Below, in pieces: positions 26,915 to 35,412 of a stretch of 64,000 nt of DNA (position 1 is the stretch's first letter; each line of letters starts with the position of its first letter). Under the pieces are notes generated by a model, which was given only the letters and a program-made list of their open reading frames with translations, was not told the DNA's origin and searched no databases. The stretch is taken from the NCBI RefSeq assembly GCF_028330965.1, contig NZ_JAQMUB010000101.1, positions 1 through 64,000 of the forward strand, given 5' to 3'. The position numbers and the translations under genes were made by a program. The stretch is from Oscillatoria sp. CS-180. Lineage in GTDB: Bacteria; Cyanobacteriota; Cyanobacteriia; Phormidesmidales; Phormidesmidaceae.

Positions 26915-27054
26915 TTGAGCGCTACATAATGTGGCTTGTGGCTGAACCCAGTCCGTGAATGGTCCATCCTCAAGTTAGATGAGGAGCCTGCTTGGAGTTC
27001 GGCGATCATCACCCGTCATTAAACGCGATCGCCTAAAAAATTGAGCTAGATTGG

Positions 27055-27092
27055 TACCCAGGCGGCTGTTCTACTGAAGGGCTGCTTGGGTA
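27055..27092. other. 12-bp stem-loop ahead of the zinc peptidase gene
   Basis: TACCCAGGCGGC pairs with GCTGCTTGGGTA (two G-T wobbles) around a 14-base loop, 28 bp before the ATG at 27121. It could be a leader hairpin affecting translation or the end of the upstream transcript. Function unknown. Confidence 0.4.
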
Positions 27093-27120
27093 TTAATCGT
27101 TACTGATGTAGAAGAAGGCT

Positions 27121-27801
27121 ATGGTCTTTGATCCAATGTATCTGGTGTTGATGGTGCCGGGTATCTTGCTGACGTTTTGGGCGCAGAGCAAGGTCAAGGG
27201 GACTTATCGTCGCTACTCTCAAATTCGCTCCGCTACGGGTATGACAGGAGCCCAAGTCGCTCAAACTATTTTGAGCAAAATGGGTGTGCGGGGTGTGCGA
27301 GTTGAGCAAATTGCCGGTGAACTAACCGATCACTACGATCCCAGCGCTAAAGCTGTCCGTTTGTCTCAGGGCATCTACAATTCGACATCGCTAGCGGCAG
27401 CGGCTGTTGCTGCTCACGAATGCGGCCATGTCCTCCAGGACGTTGAAGATTACAAACTGATGAATATCCGAGCTGCGCTAGTTCCCGCAGTCAATTTGGG
27501 GTCTCGGTTAGGACCCATTCTGATCATTGCAGGATTAGTCCTCAACTTCTTGGGCTTAGCTTGGCTTGGGATTATTTTCTTTGCTTCTGTGCTGCTGTTT
27601 CATATCGTCACTCTGCCTGTTGAGTTCGATGCTTCCAAACGAGCTTTGAGGCTAATAGATGAGTTCGGTATCCTTCAGGGTGAGGAGAACAAAGGTGCTC
27701 GGGCAGTGCTGCAAGCTGCGGCGTTTACTTACGTTGCCACTGCGTTCTACGCTCTTTTGAACATTCTGTATTACATCTTCTTGATGGTGGGACGCCGTTA
27801 G
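27121..27801 (+). CDS. Membrane zinc metallopeptidase (YugP/PF04298)
   Basis: This 226-residue protein has an N-terminal membrane helix (MYLVLMVPGILLTFWAQ), then the extracytoplasmic or cytoplasmic catalytic part. AAAAVAAHECGHVLQD near residue 100 supplies HExxH as HECGH. Two central hydrophobic helices (LGPILIIAGLVLNFLGLAWL and IIFFASVLLFHIVTLPVEFD) follow, with the third zinc ligand probably in the Glu-Phe-Asp segment. A C-terminal helix closes it. The family (YugP) is widespread and its substrates are unknown. Normal length. Single gene on the plus strand with a hairpin in front. Confidence 0.93.
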   Translation: MVFDPMYLVLMVPGILLTFWAQSKVKGTYRRYSQIRSATGMTGAQVAQTILSKMGVRGVRVEQIAGELTDHYDPSAKAVRLSQGIYNSTSLAAAAVAAHECGHVLQDVEDYKLMNIRAALVPAVNLGSRLGPILIIAGLVLNFLGLAWLGIIFFASVLLFHIVTLPVEFDASKRALRLIDEFGILQGEENKGARAVLQAAAFTYVATAFYALLNILYYIFLMVGRR

Positions 27802-28011
27802 TCAAGTGGCTGGCTGCATGATTAGGATAATAGACTGTTATTGGGGTGAAGTGTTGATCAAAACAGCTTCACCCTTTTGTAATGCGTCCGTTTCCAGGTA
27901 CGCTTCTACCTCTTCTCCTCCTGTTGCTGTACCCGCAGCAACCGATCATGCTAGTGGGATAGACTGCTCTAACACCCTACTGTTGCTCCTGTGCTCGTTT
28001 AGTCCAGTCCT

Positions 28012-28743
28012 ATGGTGCTTAAAGCCGTTTTTCTAGAATTTAATGGCGTTATTGCTAGAGATATAACCTTGAGAAGGGAGTTAATAGATGAGATTCTGAT
28101 TGCTGAGAATTTACGTCCGAATCCTGATGAATATGTTGAGGTGTGTTCTGGTCGCAGCGATCGCGCCTGCCTCAATGATCTCCTCACCCGTCGTGGGCGA
28201 GTAACAACAACAGAACTACTCAACAAGCTGCTAACTCAGAAATCTCAGAACTATATTCAGCGGCTCACTCAAAATCAAAAGCGACTGCTGTATCCAGGGA
28301 TTGAAGATCTGCTATACAAAGCGAAAACTGACTCTCTGCTGCTAGGAATTGTGACGGGTACAGCGAAAACGGAGGTCGAATGGGTCTTGCAACAAATGAA
28401 TTTGACCGATTCTTTTTCAGTTATTGTGACGGCTGAAGATCTCGCCTTAGAGGATGAAAAGCCGTCTGCTAAGGGATATCAAATCGCGATCGCTCGACTC
28501 AATGAACAACGTCCTAATTTGCTGCTAACAGCAGATGAGTGTGTCGCAGTGGAAGCGTTTTATCCGGGAATTGAGGCAGCTCAGAATGCCAGTATTCCCG
28601 TAATCGGAGTCGCGCACTGCTATCCCTATCGGATGGTTCAACGGCGGGCCGACTGGGTCGTTGATTATCTGGTTGAGATTGACTTTGCCTGGATTCGGCG
28701 TCGCTACGATCCCAACGTTCCCATCGTGGAAGAATCGTTGTAG
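28012..28743 (+). CDS. HAD-like protein with altered catalytic motif I
   Basis: This 243-residue protein has HAD-IA organisation: cap at about 20-85 (VCSGRSDRACLNDLLTRRG), motif II IVTGTAKTEVEWVL near 115, motif III EKPSAKGYQIAI near 155, and a late loop (VAVEAFYPGIEAA) near 185. Cyanobacterial relatives as I recall begin F-D-F-N-G-V. Here motif I is FLEFNGVIARD, so the nucleophile Asp is Glu and the second acidic residue is Asn. The usual FEDS of motif IV is also altered (VEAFYPG). Phosphatase activity is therefore doubtful; a binding or regulatory role is possible. Start ATG 28012. Confidence 0.82.
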   Translation: MVLKAVFLEFNGVIARDITLRRELIDEILIAENLRPNPDEYVEVCSGRSDRACLNDLLTRRGRVTTTELLNKLLTQKSQNYIQRLTQNQKRLLYPGIEDLLYKAKTDSLLLGIVTGTAKTEVEWVLQQMNLTDSFSVIVTAEDLALEDEKPSAKGYQIAIARLNEQRPNLLLTADECVAVEAFYPGIEAAQNASIPVIGVAHCYPYRMVQRRADWVVDYLVEIDFAWIRRRYDPNVPIVEESL

Positions 28744-28926
28744 GCAAAACCCAAGGTTTGATCTGTCACGGTTAGATGTGAAACCTAATTCCCTGAACCC
28801 TACAGATTCAAAGCTTCGAGGTATGCTAGGCGTATTCTTAAAGCGCCGATGGCTTTCTGCAAAAAAGTCCTATCCTGCTTGTATCTGTTATCTGCGATCG
28901 CAATACCGATGCGACACTGCTGCTTC

Positions 28927-31746
28927 ATGTCGACTGCTCAATTATCCCGGAGTACCCTGCTGCTGCTGTTTTATGTGCTGGGAGGCGCTATTTTGCCCGC
29001 CTATTCAGCCGATCCGACGCTGCCAATGCCTGTTGCTCAGTCCATTACGGCAGACGATCGAGACGAACTGGAGCGGCTGCAGCAGGAAGCTAACCTAGCC
29101 TTTACCCGAGCAACAACGTTGGTTTCAATTCTGTTGGCAGCATTGGCCTTGCTGATTGTGCTTGGCGTCATTATGCTGTGGTTCCTGCGTCGCTCAGTCG
29201 TTCAAGAAGTCGCTACGGTGGTCCGCAGTCAGCTGAACCAAATGACTGACTTGGAACATAAGATTCGCACAGCAACTCGCGAGTTGAGTAGCGTATTGAA
29301 AGACGCTGAGGATATTGCCGATGATATTGAACAGGAAGCAGAGGGCTTCAAGGACGATTTAGCGGAAAAGAGGCGGGCGCTGGCGCATGCTCTGGAGGAC
29401 ATCAGCAATTCTAAAAATCGAACCCTTAAAGATTGGGAAGACCAAGCTGCCCATTTACACAAAACGCTGAATGACTTGGAAAGTAGCTTTGGTGAGCAGG
29501 TAGCCCAGTTAGAAAATCGAGTTCAGGAACGCGCTACGGCCTTTGATGCTGATGCCGCGGCTCAGACTACAGAAGTTCTGGCATCTGTGCGCGAAGCAGC
29601 TCAGTCGTTTCAGCAAATGTTGCTGGCAATGGAAGGGCAAGTCGAAGAGGCCAAGCAGCAGACCTTAGAGGAGGTGGAGGCCTCGTCTAGCAATTTTGCT
29701 GATCGCCTACGAAGTCTGACAGCGACCGTTGAGGAAACCCGCGATCGCACTTTGGCTGATTTGGAAAAACTGCAAGACGGTTTTGCACCTTACTTTGAGA
29801 CCCTGCGAGAAAACTTGGAGGCACAGCTAGAGCAGCATCAACAGCGAGTCATGGATGCGATGAACGATCACCGACAGTCGGTGGATCGGCAGCTTGACGA
29901 TGTGCAAGCGAGTGCGCTCGGGCATCGTGATCTGGCATTGGAAACAATGCAGCGCTCTACAAAGGATTTCGAAGAGCAGTTTCGGCAGATTCGGGATGAA
30001 GTTCTGGCGCAGCGGGCCACGATGCTGGCGGATCTCAGACGCTCTTTGGATGACTTTTTGAGTCAATTCAGCGGCTATCAGGGAGACATTGATGAGGGCA
30101 AGGCCCGTATCTTGGCTGATATGCAACGATCGGCCACAGAATTTGTGGCTCAATTTGAAACGCTACAGGGTGATGTGGACGACCGTCAGCAAGCCGCATT
30201 TGCTGAACTACAAGACAGCTCAACCAGCTTCAGCGATCGCCTCAGCCAGATGATGGACGATTTGGAGAATCGCAAAACGGTGACTTGGGAAGCGGTTCAA
30301 GAGAGTGCGACCGAGTTCTCAAAAACTATTCAGCAGCTGCAGGGTGAGAGTCGCGATCGGGCAGCAGTGACCCTGGAAACGCTGGGGCGTCTGGAAGAGG
30401 AGCTAGGTCGTCAATTCAACGAGGTTCGTGATGTGGTGTTTGACCGTCGCGATCGCGTTCTGGAAAAACTTGATGGGTTCGATACTCGCCTGACCGAACA
30501 CGTTAGCGCTTTGGAGGATGAAGCTGCCGAACGGCAACAGCAGGCGCGGCAGCGTTTAGAGACGATAGAAGCCGACTTTGCCAGTCAACTCACTGAGCTA
30601 CAGAAGGATATTGCCTCAGGCCGTACAGATGTCATTGCTGACTTGGAAGACGTCAAACGCACTGTACAGGAGCGACTTATTACCTTACAGGCCGAAGCGC
30701 AAGGTGAGAAGGAATCGATCATGCGTCGTTTAGGGGAAGTGGCTCCTGAATACGTCGCGAACAGCTTTATGGCGGAAACGCAGCAGCAGCTTGAGAATAT
30801 GATCAGTCTGCTGGAACGCTTGCGAGAAAATCGTCCTACCTTGTTCATGTCTGTCGACGAACGGGTTGAAGCGGCTGATCGCTTTTTAGCTGAAAACAAT
30901 TACAGCGCTGCCCTAGAGCAATACACTGAGGCCATTGAGATTCAGCCAGACAACGCACAGATGTGGCTAGGTCAGGCGCGATCGCTCATGGGCTTAGAGC
31001 AGACCGAGGCCGCGATTGCCGCCTTTGACAAAGTGATTGAGCTGGAGCCAGAGAACGCCGATGCTCATTTTCAGCGCGGACAGGCTCTCCGAGAGAGTAA
31101 ACGCTATGAGCAAGCATTAGAAGCCTTTGACAAAGTGCTGATGTTGGAGTCTGAAAACTCTAAAGCCTGGGTCAACCGGGGTATGGTGCTGGGGCGTTTA
31201 CGACGACGGGAAGAAGCGATCGCGGCTTTCGACAAGGCCCTGGCCATCAAGCCTGACTATCAGGAAGCGTGGGTCAATCGAGGGGTTTCGTTTGGTGTGC
31301 TACAGCAACACACTGAAGCGTTTCAATCCTTTGACAAAGCCGTTGAAATTCAGGCTAATGATGCTGTTGCTTGGCTCAATCGAGGTCTGGCTGCCCTTGA
31401 ACTGGATCGATATGAAGAGGCCCTCTCCTCGTTCGACAAAGCAGCTCGCTTTAATCCCAATGTGCCCAAAGCGTGGGACAACAAAGGGGTTGCTTTGATG
31501 CAGCTGGGGCGGGATGAAGAAGCCCTAGCGAGCTTTGACAAAGCGCTAGACATTGACCCGGATTATTCGAAAGCGCTGTATCACAAGGCAACCTGCTACA
31601 GCCTACAACGCGAATACGATATCGCGCTTGAGAACTTGCAAATGGCGGTGAGATTGGATCCGAACCTGAGAGCTGATGCTCAAAGTGAAGAGGCTTTCAA
31701 TGATTTACGTAACGACGACTGGTTCCGAGAACTGGTCGGCCGTTAG
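28927..31746 (+). CDS. Large membrane coiled-coil protein with C-terminal TPRs
   Basis: From the ATG at 28927 this encodes 939 residues. A signal sequence (LLLLFYVLGGAILPAYSA) and a membrane helix at about 80-105 (LVSILLAALALLIVLGVIML) come first; an ATG at 28849 would extend it by 26 residues. About 110-640 is a long, heptad-like coiled coil with repeated units (TLEEVEASSSNFADRLRSL-like, roughly 40 residues). The last 260 residues hold seven to eight TPRs (EEAIAAFDKALAIKPDYQEA and similar). It would extend from the membrane as a rod with a protein-binding head. It may serve cell-envelope or motility organisation, but no function is known. No adjacent partner. Confidence 0.85.
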   Translation: MSTAQLSRSTLLLLFYVLGGAILPAYSADPTLPMPVAQSITADDRDELERLQQEANLAFTRATTLVSILLAALALLIVLGVIMLWFLRRSVVQEVATVVRSQLNQMTDLEHKIRTATRELSSVLKDAEDIADDIEQEAEGFKDDLAEKRRALAHALEDISNSKNRTLKDWEDQAAHLHKTLNDLESSFGEQVAQLENRVQERATAFDADAAAQTTEVLASVREAAQSFQQMLLAMEGQVEEAKQQTLEEVEASSSNFADRLRSLTATVEETRDRTLADLEKLQDGFAPYFETLRENLEAQLEQHQQRVMDAMNDHRQSVDRQLDDVQASALGHRDLALETMQRSTKDFEEQFRQIRDEVLAQRATMLADLRRSLDDFLSQFSGYQGDIDEGKARILADMQRSATEFVAQFETLQGDVDDRQQAAFAELQDSSTSFSDRLSQMMDDLENRKTVTWEAVQESATEFSKTIQQLQGESRDRAAVTLETLGRLEEELGRQFNEVRDVVFDRRDRVLEKLDGFDTRLTEHVSALEDEAAERQQQARQRLETIEADFASQLTELQKDIASGRTDVIADLEDVKRTVQERLITLQAEAQGEKESIMRRLGEVAPEYVANSFMAETQQQLENMISLLERLRENRPTLFMSVDERVEAADRFLAENNYSAALEQYTEAIEIQPDNAQMWLGQARSLMGLEQTEAAIAAFDKVIELEPENADAHFQRGQALRESKRYEQALEAFDKVLMLESENSKAWVNRGMVLGRLRRREEAIAAFDKALAIKPDYQEAWVNRGVSFGVLQQHTEAFQSFDKAVEIQANDAVAWLNRGLAALELDRYEEALSSFDKAARFNPNVPKAWDNKGVALMQLGRDEEALASFDKALDIDPDYSKALYHKATCYSLQREYDIALENLQMAVRLDPNLRADAQSEEAFNDLRNDDWFRELVGR

Positions 31747-31773
31747 ACAGCGAGCAGCGAGAGGGCCGAATAT

Positions 31774-32412
31774 CTACAGCACCCCTTTGGAGCTAGGAAT
31801 TTGGCTGGCGCGACGAGGATCAATTTCTGTTGCCATCCGCATAGAACGGGCGAAGGCTTTGAAAGTCGCTTCGATAATGTGGTGGGAATTGATGCCGTCG
31901 AGCTGGCGGATGTGGAGCGTCATCTGGCTGTGGTTGACGATCGCCACAAAAAACTCTCGCACCAATTGAGTGTCGTAGGTTCCTACACGCTGGGTGGGAA
32001 TATCGAGTCCGTAGCTGAGATGAGGACGACCGGAGAAATCCAAGGCAACTTGCACCAAAGACTCGTCCAGGGGAGCGATAAAGTGACCAAATCGGACAAT
32101 GCCTTTGCGATCACCCAGCGCCTGCTTCAGCGTCATGCCTAACGTAATGCCTACATCTTCATTCGTGTGGTGGTCGTCAATCTCATAGTCGCCTTTGGCG
32201 TGAACCGTGAGGTCAAACAATCCATGGGACGCGATTTGATGCAGCATGTGATCGAGAAACGGCACCCCTGTTTTAGCATCGCATTCTCCTGTGCCATCCA
32301 GATTGATGGTGACTTGGACATCCGTTTCGCCTGTTGTGCGGCTAACCGTCGCTGTCCGGGTCGGAAATGTCGATGGCGTGTGGGTGCTCGGGGTACGATC
32401 TTGCAGTTGCAT
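31774..32412 (-). CDS. hisB: Imidazoleglycerol-phosphate dehydratase
   Basis: HisB dehydrates imidazole glycerol phosphate in histidine biosynthesis, in the cytosol, using manganese. The ATG at 32412 ([13 protein letters not shown]) gives 212 residues; upstream codons to 32496 are not conserved in style. Conserved metal-ligand segments are [13 protein letters not shown], then [14 protein letters not shown] near 85, and [16 protein letters not shown] near 180. Length is normal for the monofunctional bacterial enzyme, about 195-210, with a slightly longer N-terminus. Its stop codon lies 27 bp from the stop of the coiled-coil gene on the other strand, so transcripts converge. It is followed upstream by aroB on the same strand, 209 bp away. 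Confidence 0.97.
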   Translation of the reverse strand: MQLQDRTPSTHTPSTFPTRTATVSRTTGETDVQVTINLDGTGECDAKTGVPFLDHMLHQIASHGLFDLTVHAKGDYEIDDHHTNEDVGITLGMTLKQALGDRKGIVRFGHFIAPLDESLVQVALDFSGRPHLSYGLDIPTQRVGTYDTQLVREFFVAIVNHSQMTLHIRQLDGINSHHIIEATFKAFARSMRMATEIDPRRASQIPSSKGVL

Positions 32413-32621
32413 AGTTGTAAAATTAAAGAAATGAGCGTGACAGGGAAAGACGTCAGTACCGCTACGCGGAATTCGAAATTCACAATTCAAAACCAAGGCG
32501 GATAAGCGTTCCTAGCGTTTTGAATGATCATAATTTTTGCCGTAGTGTACTAGACTCAAAGCCGAAATTTGGACTTAGCGTTTGATCACTAGCTTAAAGG
32601 CATTGCAGTTCCTTGTTGCGA

Positions 32622-33737
32622 TTAACCACCCATCATGGCAGCTAGCACCGGGCGAATATCATCGTCGGTCATTTGGTCAGTGATGAAAACGTCTGCGATC
32701 GCCCGAGGCAAAATAAATCGCACTCGACCATCCTCAACCTTCTTGTCTCCTTTAAGCAAAGAGAGTAGCGTCTCAATCTCAGTGTTATGAGGAATTTCGC
32801 TAGGCAATTTGGTCTTATCAATCAGAGCAGTTTGGCGTTCTTCAGCGGCTTGAGGCCAATAGTTCAGGGCAGTTGCCAGTTTGCCTGCTGATGTCATGCC
32901 AATGGCAACCGCTTCGCCATGATTCACAATGCGGTAGCCAGTAGCACTTTCTACTGCATGACCAATCGTATGCCCGTAGTTCAAAATAGCCCGTAAGCCC
33001 GACTCTTTTTCATCTTGCGCCACAACGTCTGCCTTGGCCTGACAGGAATGAGTCAAAATGGTTTGCAGCAAATTCTCGCCAACATAACGGTATTGGTCTA
33101 GCCGTGACGCTTGTTCCAAAGCTTCGAAAAGCTCAAGATCCCAAATCACACCGTACTTAATCACTTCCGCCATGCCAGCCCTGAACTCGCGGGCAGGCAA
33201 CGTGCTAAGGACTTTTGGATCGATGACGACTAGACGCGGCTGATGAAAAGCACCGATTAAGTTTTTGCCCTGAGGGTGATTGACGCCCGTTTTCCCACCA
33301 ATAGACGCATCAACCATGGCTAGCAAAGAGGTGGGAACCTGCACAACGCCGATACCCCGCAGCCAAGTAGCAGCAGCGAACCCTGTCATATCGCCGATGA
33401 CGCCACCCCCCAAGGCAACCATGGCTGATTTTCGTTCCAGCTTAGCGGCATAGGCCGCATCGTGAATTTTTTGGATAGACCGTAGGGTTTTATAGCGTTC
33501 TCCCGCTGGCAAGATGCAGGTACTGACCTGATAGCCAACCGTCTCCAGAGACTGGATGAGGCGATCGCCATAGTGGCGAAAAATAACCGGATTAGAAACA
33601 ACCAAGAGTTTCTGTCCTGGTTTAACCAGTGGTTTCTGGTGATCTGTTAGCCAGGCACCAAGATGGTCTAAAGAATCGGGGGCAATGACAATACCGTAAG
33701 GATTCTGGGGAATATCAACAGTAATAGTGGATTTCAT
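32622..33737 (-). CDS. aroB: 3-dehydroquinate synthase
   Basis: AroB converts DAHP to 3-dehydroquinate, the second step of the shikimate pathway, using NAD and a divalent metal. The 371-residue protein contains [21 protein letters not shown] (NAD-binding glycine loop near 100) and [19 protein letters not shown] near 130. The metal-ligand His residues lie in [11 protein letters not shown] (near 250) and [11 protein letters not shown] (near 270). Length and motifs are typical. Start ATG 33737; read on the minus strand in front of hisB. Confidence 0.97.
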   Translation of the reverse strand: MKSTITVDIPQNPYGIVIAPDSLDHLGAWLTDHQKPLVKPGQKLLVVSNPVIFRHYGDRLIQSLETVGYQVSTCILPAGERYKTLRSIQKIHDAAYAAKLERKSAMVALGGGVIGDMTGFAAATWLRGIGVVQVPTSLLAMVDASIGGKTGVNHPQGKNLIGAFHQPRLVVIDPKVLSTLPAREFRAGMAEVIKYGVIWDLELFEALEQASRLDQYRYVGENLLQTILTHSCQAKADVVAQDEKESGLRAILNYGHTIGHAVESATGYRIVNHGEAVAIGMTSAGKLATALNYWPQAAEERQTALIDKTKLPSEIPHNTEIETLLSLLKGDKKVEDGRVRFILPRAIADVFITDQMTDDDIRPVLAAMMGG

Positions 33738-33812
33738 GGATCAAAGGCGAAGCGTTCTTGAGATAATCGACCGCAGCATTTAGGTATTGTACGAGACGGG
33801 TCTACTCCTACC

Positions 33813-34793
33813 CTAGTTTGTAATAACTCGGTTTCTACCAGTACTCTTCGCCCTCAAAAGGTTTTGGTCGGCCCGGCCCAGTAACTGTTCCGCTGGCTCA
33901 TTGTCTCCAGCCGCAACCGTAGCAACACCAATGCTCACAGTCAGCGGTAAATCTAGATGCCTATTAATGACGAACGGAGCGTCGTTAATCAGCCTTCGAA
34001 GTCTTTCGGCGACCTTCTGAGCTTCCTGGAGAGAGGTGTTTTGAAGAATCACAATGAACTCTTCGCCGCCGTAGCGAAAGGGCGTCTCGTAGAATCTCAT
34101 ATTATGGCGCAAACGACTGGCGAACATACGCAGCACTTGGTCACCCACGAGATGACCATACTCATCATTCACCTTCTTAAAGAAGTCGATGTCCAGTATT
34201 AGCAAACTCAAGGACTGTTCTTGATCGCGCGATACTTGCAGCTGTCGTGGTAGCTCCCAATCAAAGGCACGACGGTTTCCGAGTTGTGTCAAGGGATCAA
34301 CAAGGGCGATCGAAGACAGCAAATCATTGGTTTGTAATAGCTCGTTGTGGGCCTGAATTCGGCGTATTGCAGTTCTGATGTGAGCTTGAACTAAGCGGTC
34401 AAGATGGTCATGAGCGTCTTCATTCTTGCTTTTGGAAAAATTGGGAAACCACAAGTACGCATCAGCCCCTATTTCTAGGGCCGTTGTTGACACTCCGGCT
34501 TGCCGCAGCAAGATTGCCTCGTTGGTGTGGGTCTGTGGGCAGTCTCTTTCATCCAATAGGATGCAATAGCACCAGAGGAAGCGACGGTGCTGCTTGATGG
34601 AACGACAGATTTCCCAATTACTTTGCTGACTAGCCTGTAGTAATAGGATCTCGGGGTTGTCTGATTCTAGAAATTCGAGGGCTGCTTCTACACCATTGAC
34701 TTGCTGACAGTTCAAAGCATTGAGACCTTTGACTTGTTCAGAAAGGCGTGCGGAAAACAAGGAATCTCCTACGATCAAAACCGATGCATTCAT
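33813..34793 (-). CDS. Diguanylate cyclase with degenerate receiver domain
   Basis: This 326-residue protein has a receiver-like N-terminal domain (about 1-125) and a GGDEF domain (about 165-326). The GGDEF active site is RYGGEEFIVIL. DPLTQLGNRRAFD, LILDIDFFKKVNDEYGH and ADQNLLRAKSTGRN are also present, so c-di-GMP synthesis is expected. The receiver has no phospho-acceptor: the strand reads ILLLQAS where ILLLD is usual. The inhibitory I-site R-x-x-D before the GGEEF reads RFYE. Control by phosphorylation and product feedback may be weakened. Start ATG 34793; 75 bp upstream of aroB on the same strand. Confidence 0.9.
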   Translation of the reverse strand: MNASVLIVGDSLFSARLSEQVKGLNALNCQQVNGVEAALEFLESDNPEILLLQASQQSNWEICRSIKQHRRFLWCYCILLDERDCPQTHTNEAILLRQAGVSTTALEIGADAYLWFPNFSKSKNEDAHDHLDRLVQAHIRTAIRRIQAHNELLQTNDLLSSIALVDPLTQLGNRRAFDWELPRQLQVSRDQEQSLSLLILDIDFFKKVNDEYGHLVGDQVLRMFASRLRHNMRFYETPFRYGGEEFIVILQNTSLQEAQKVAERLRRLINDAPFVINRHLDLPLTVSIGVATVAAGDNEPAEQLLGRADQNLLRAKSTGRNRVITN

Positions 34794-35412
34794 TGTCAGG
34801 GAAAGAAATTAACCTGTGCGGATGAGTAGAACCACGGCGGATGAGTGAGCAAGACGCAGGAGCAGATAGAACAGTAATCTGTCTACTTCGAGCTTTGATG
34901 GACGCTCGTCAGGATTAGAGTTGTTGTGGAAGCACTAAGGTAGGGAGGCAATTTCGAAACCCTTGAGCACCTAACTTCATAGACTCCTCTCTGAGCGACT
35001 CATCAAAAGGGAAAACCTCTTTCGATTGAGAGTATCTGTGGAGAGGGACTTTGCTTTCAGGCAATATGAGACCTGAAAGAGGCGCTTCTACTATCCATTC
35101 AACTTAGTTTCTATAATTCCCGGAAAATCTTGCAATCTACTCAAATATGAGTTCCCAGAAGAACTTTTGAGTCGTTCGAGTAGAGCCAATCAGTATCAGC
35201 AGCATAGCAATTGTCAGCGCATGTCATGAGTTTATAGAAGTCGATAGAATTTTAACGGTAGAAAAAAATAACTACGATGATGAAGCCAATAGCCCTTGTT
35301 CGAAATTAATGTCTTGAATTTGTCTTCAGTTCGACACAGGATGAACGAACATCCCTCACAATAGATAAGCAGCTGCCAAACTCGTTTACGCCTAGCTCGT
35401 CCAAATTATCCT
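34794..35412. other. Long intergenic region upstream of alaS with a stem-loop
   Basis: About 620 bp between the divergent GGDEF and alaS genes, with no gene I can support. An 8-bp perfect hairpin lies at 35054-35079 (CTTTCAGG...CCTGAAAG, 10-base loop). The CCTCTC and GAGAGG arms near 34985 and 35041 can also pair around it. This could be a structured leader or small RNA. No known family recognised. Confidence 0.4.
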
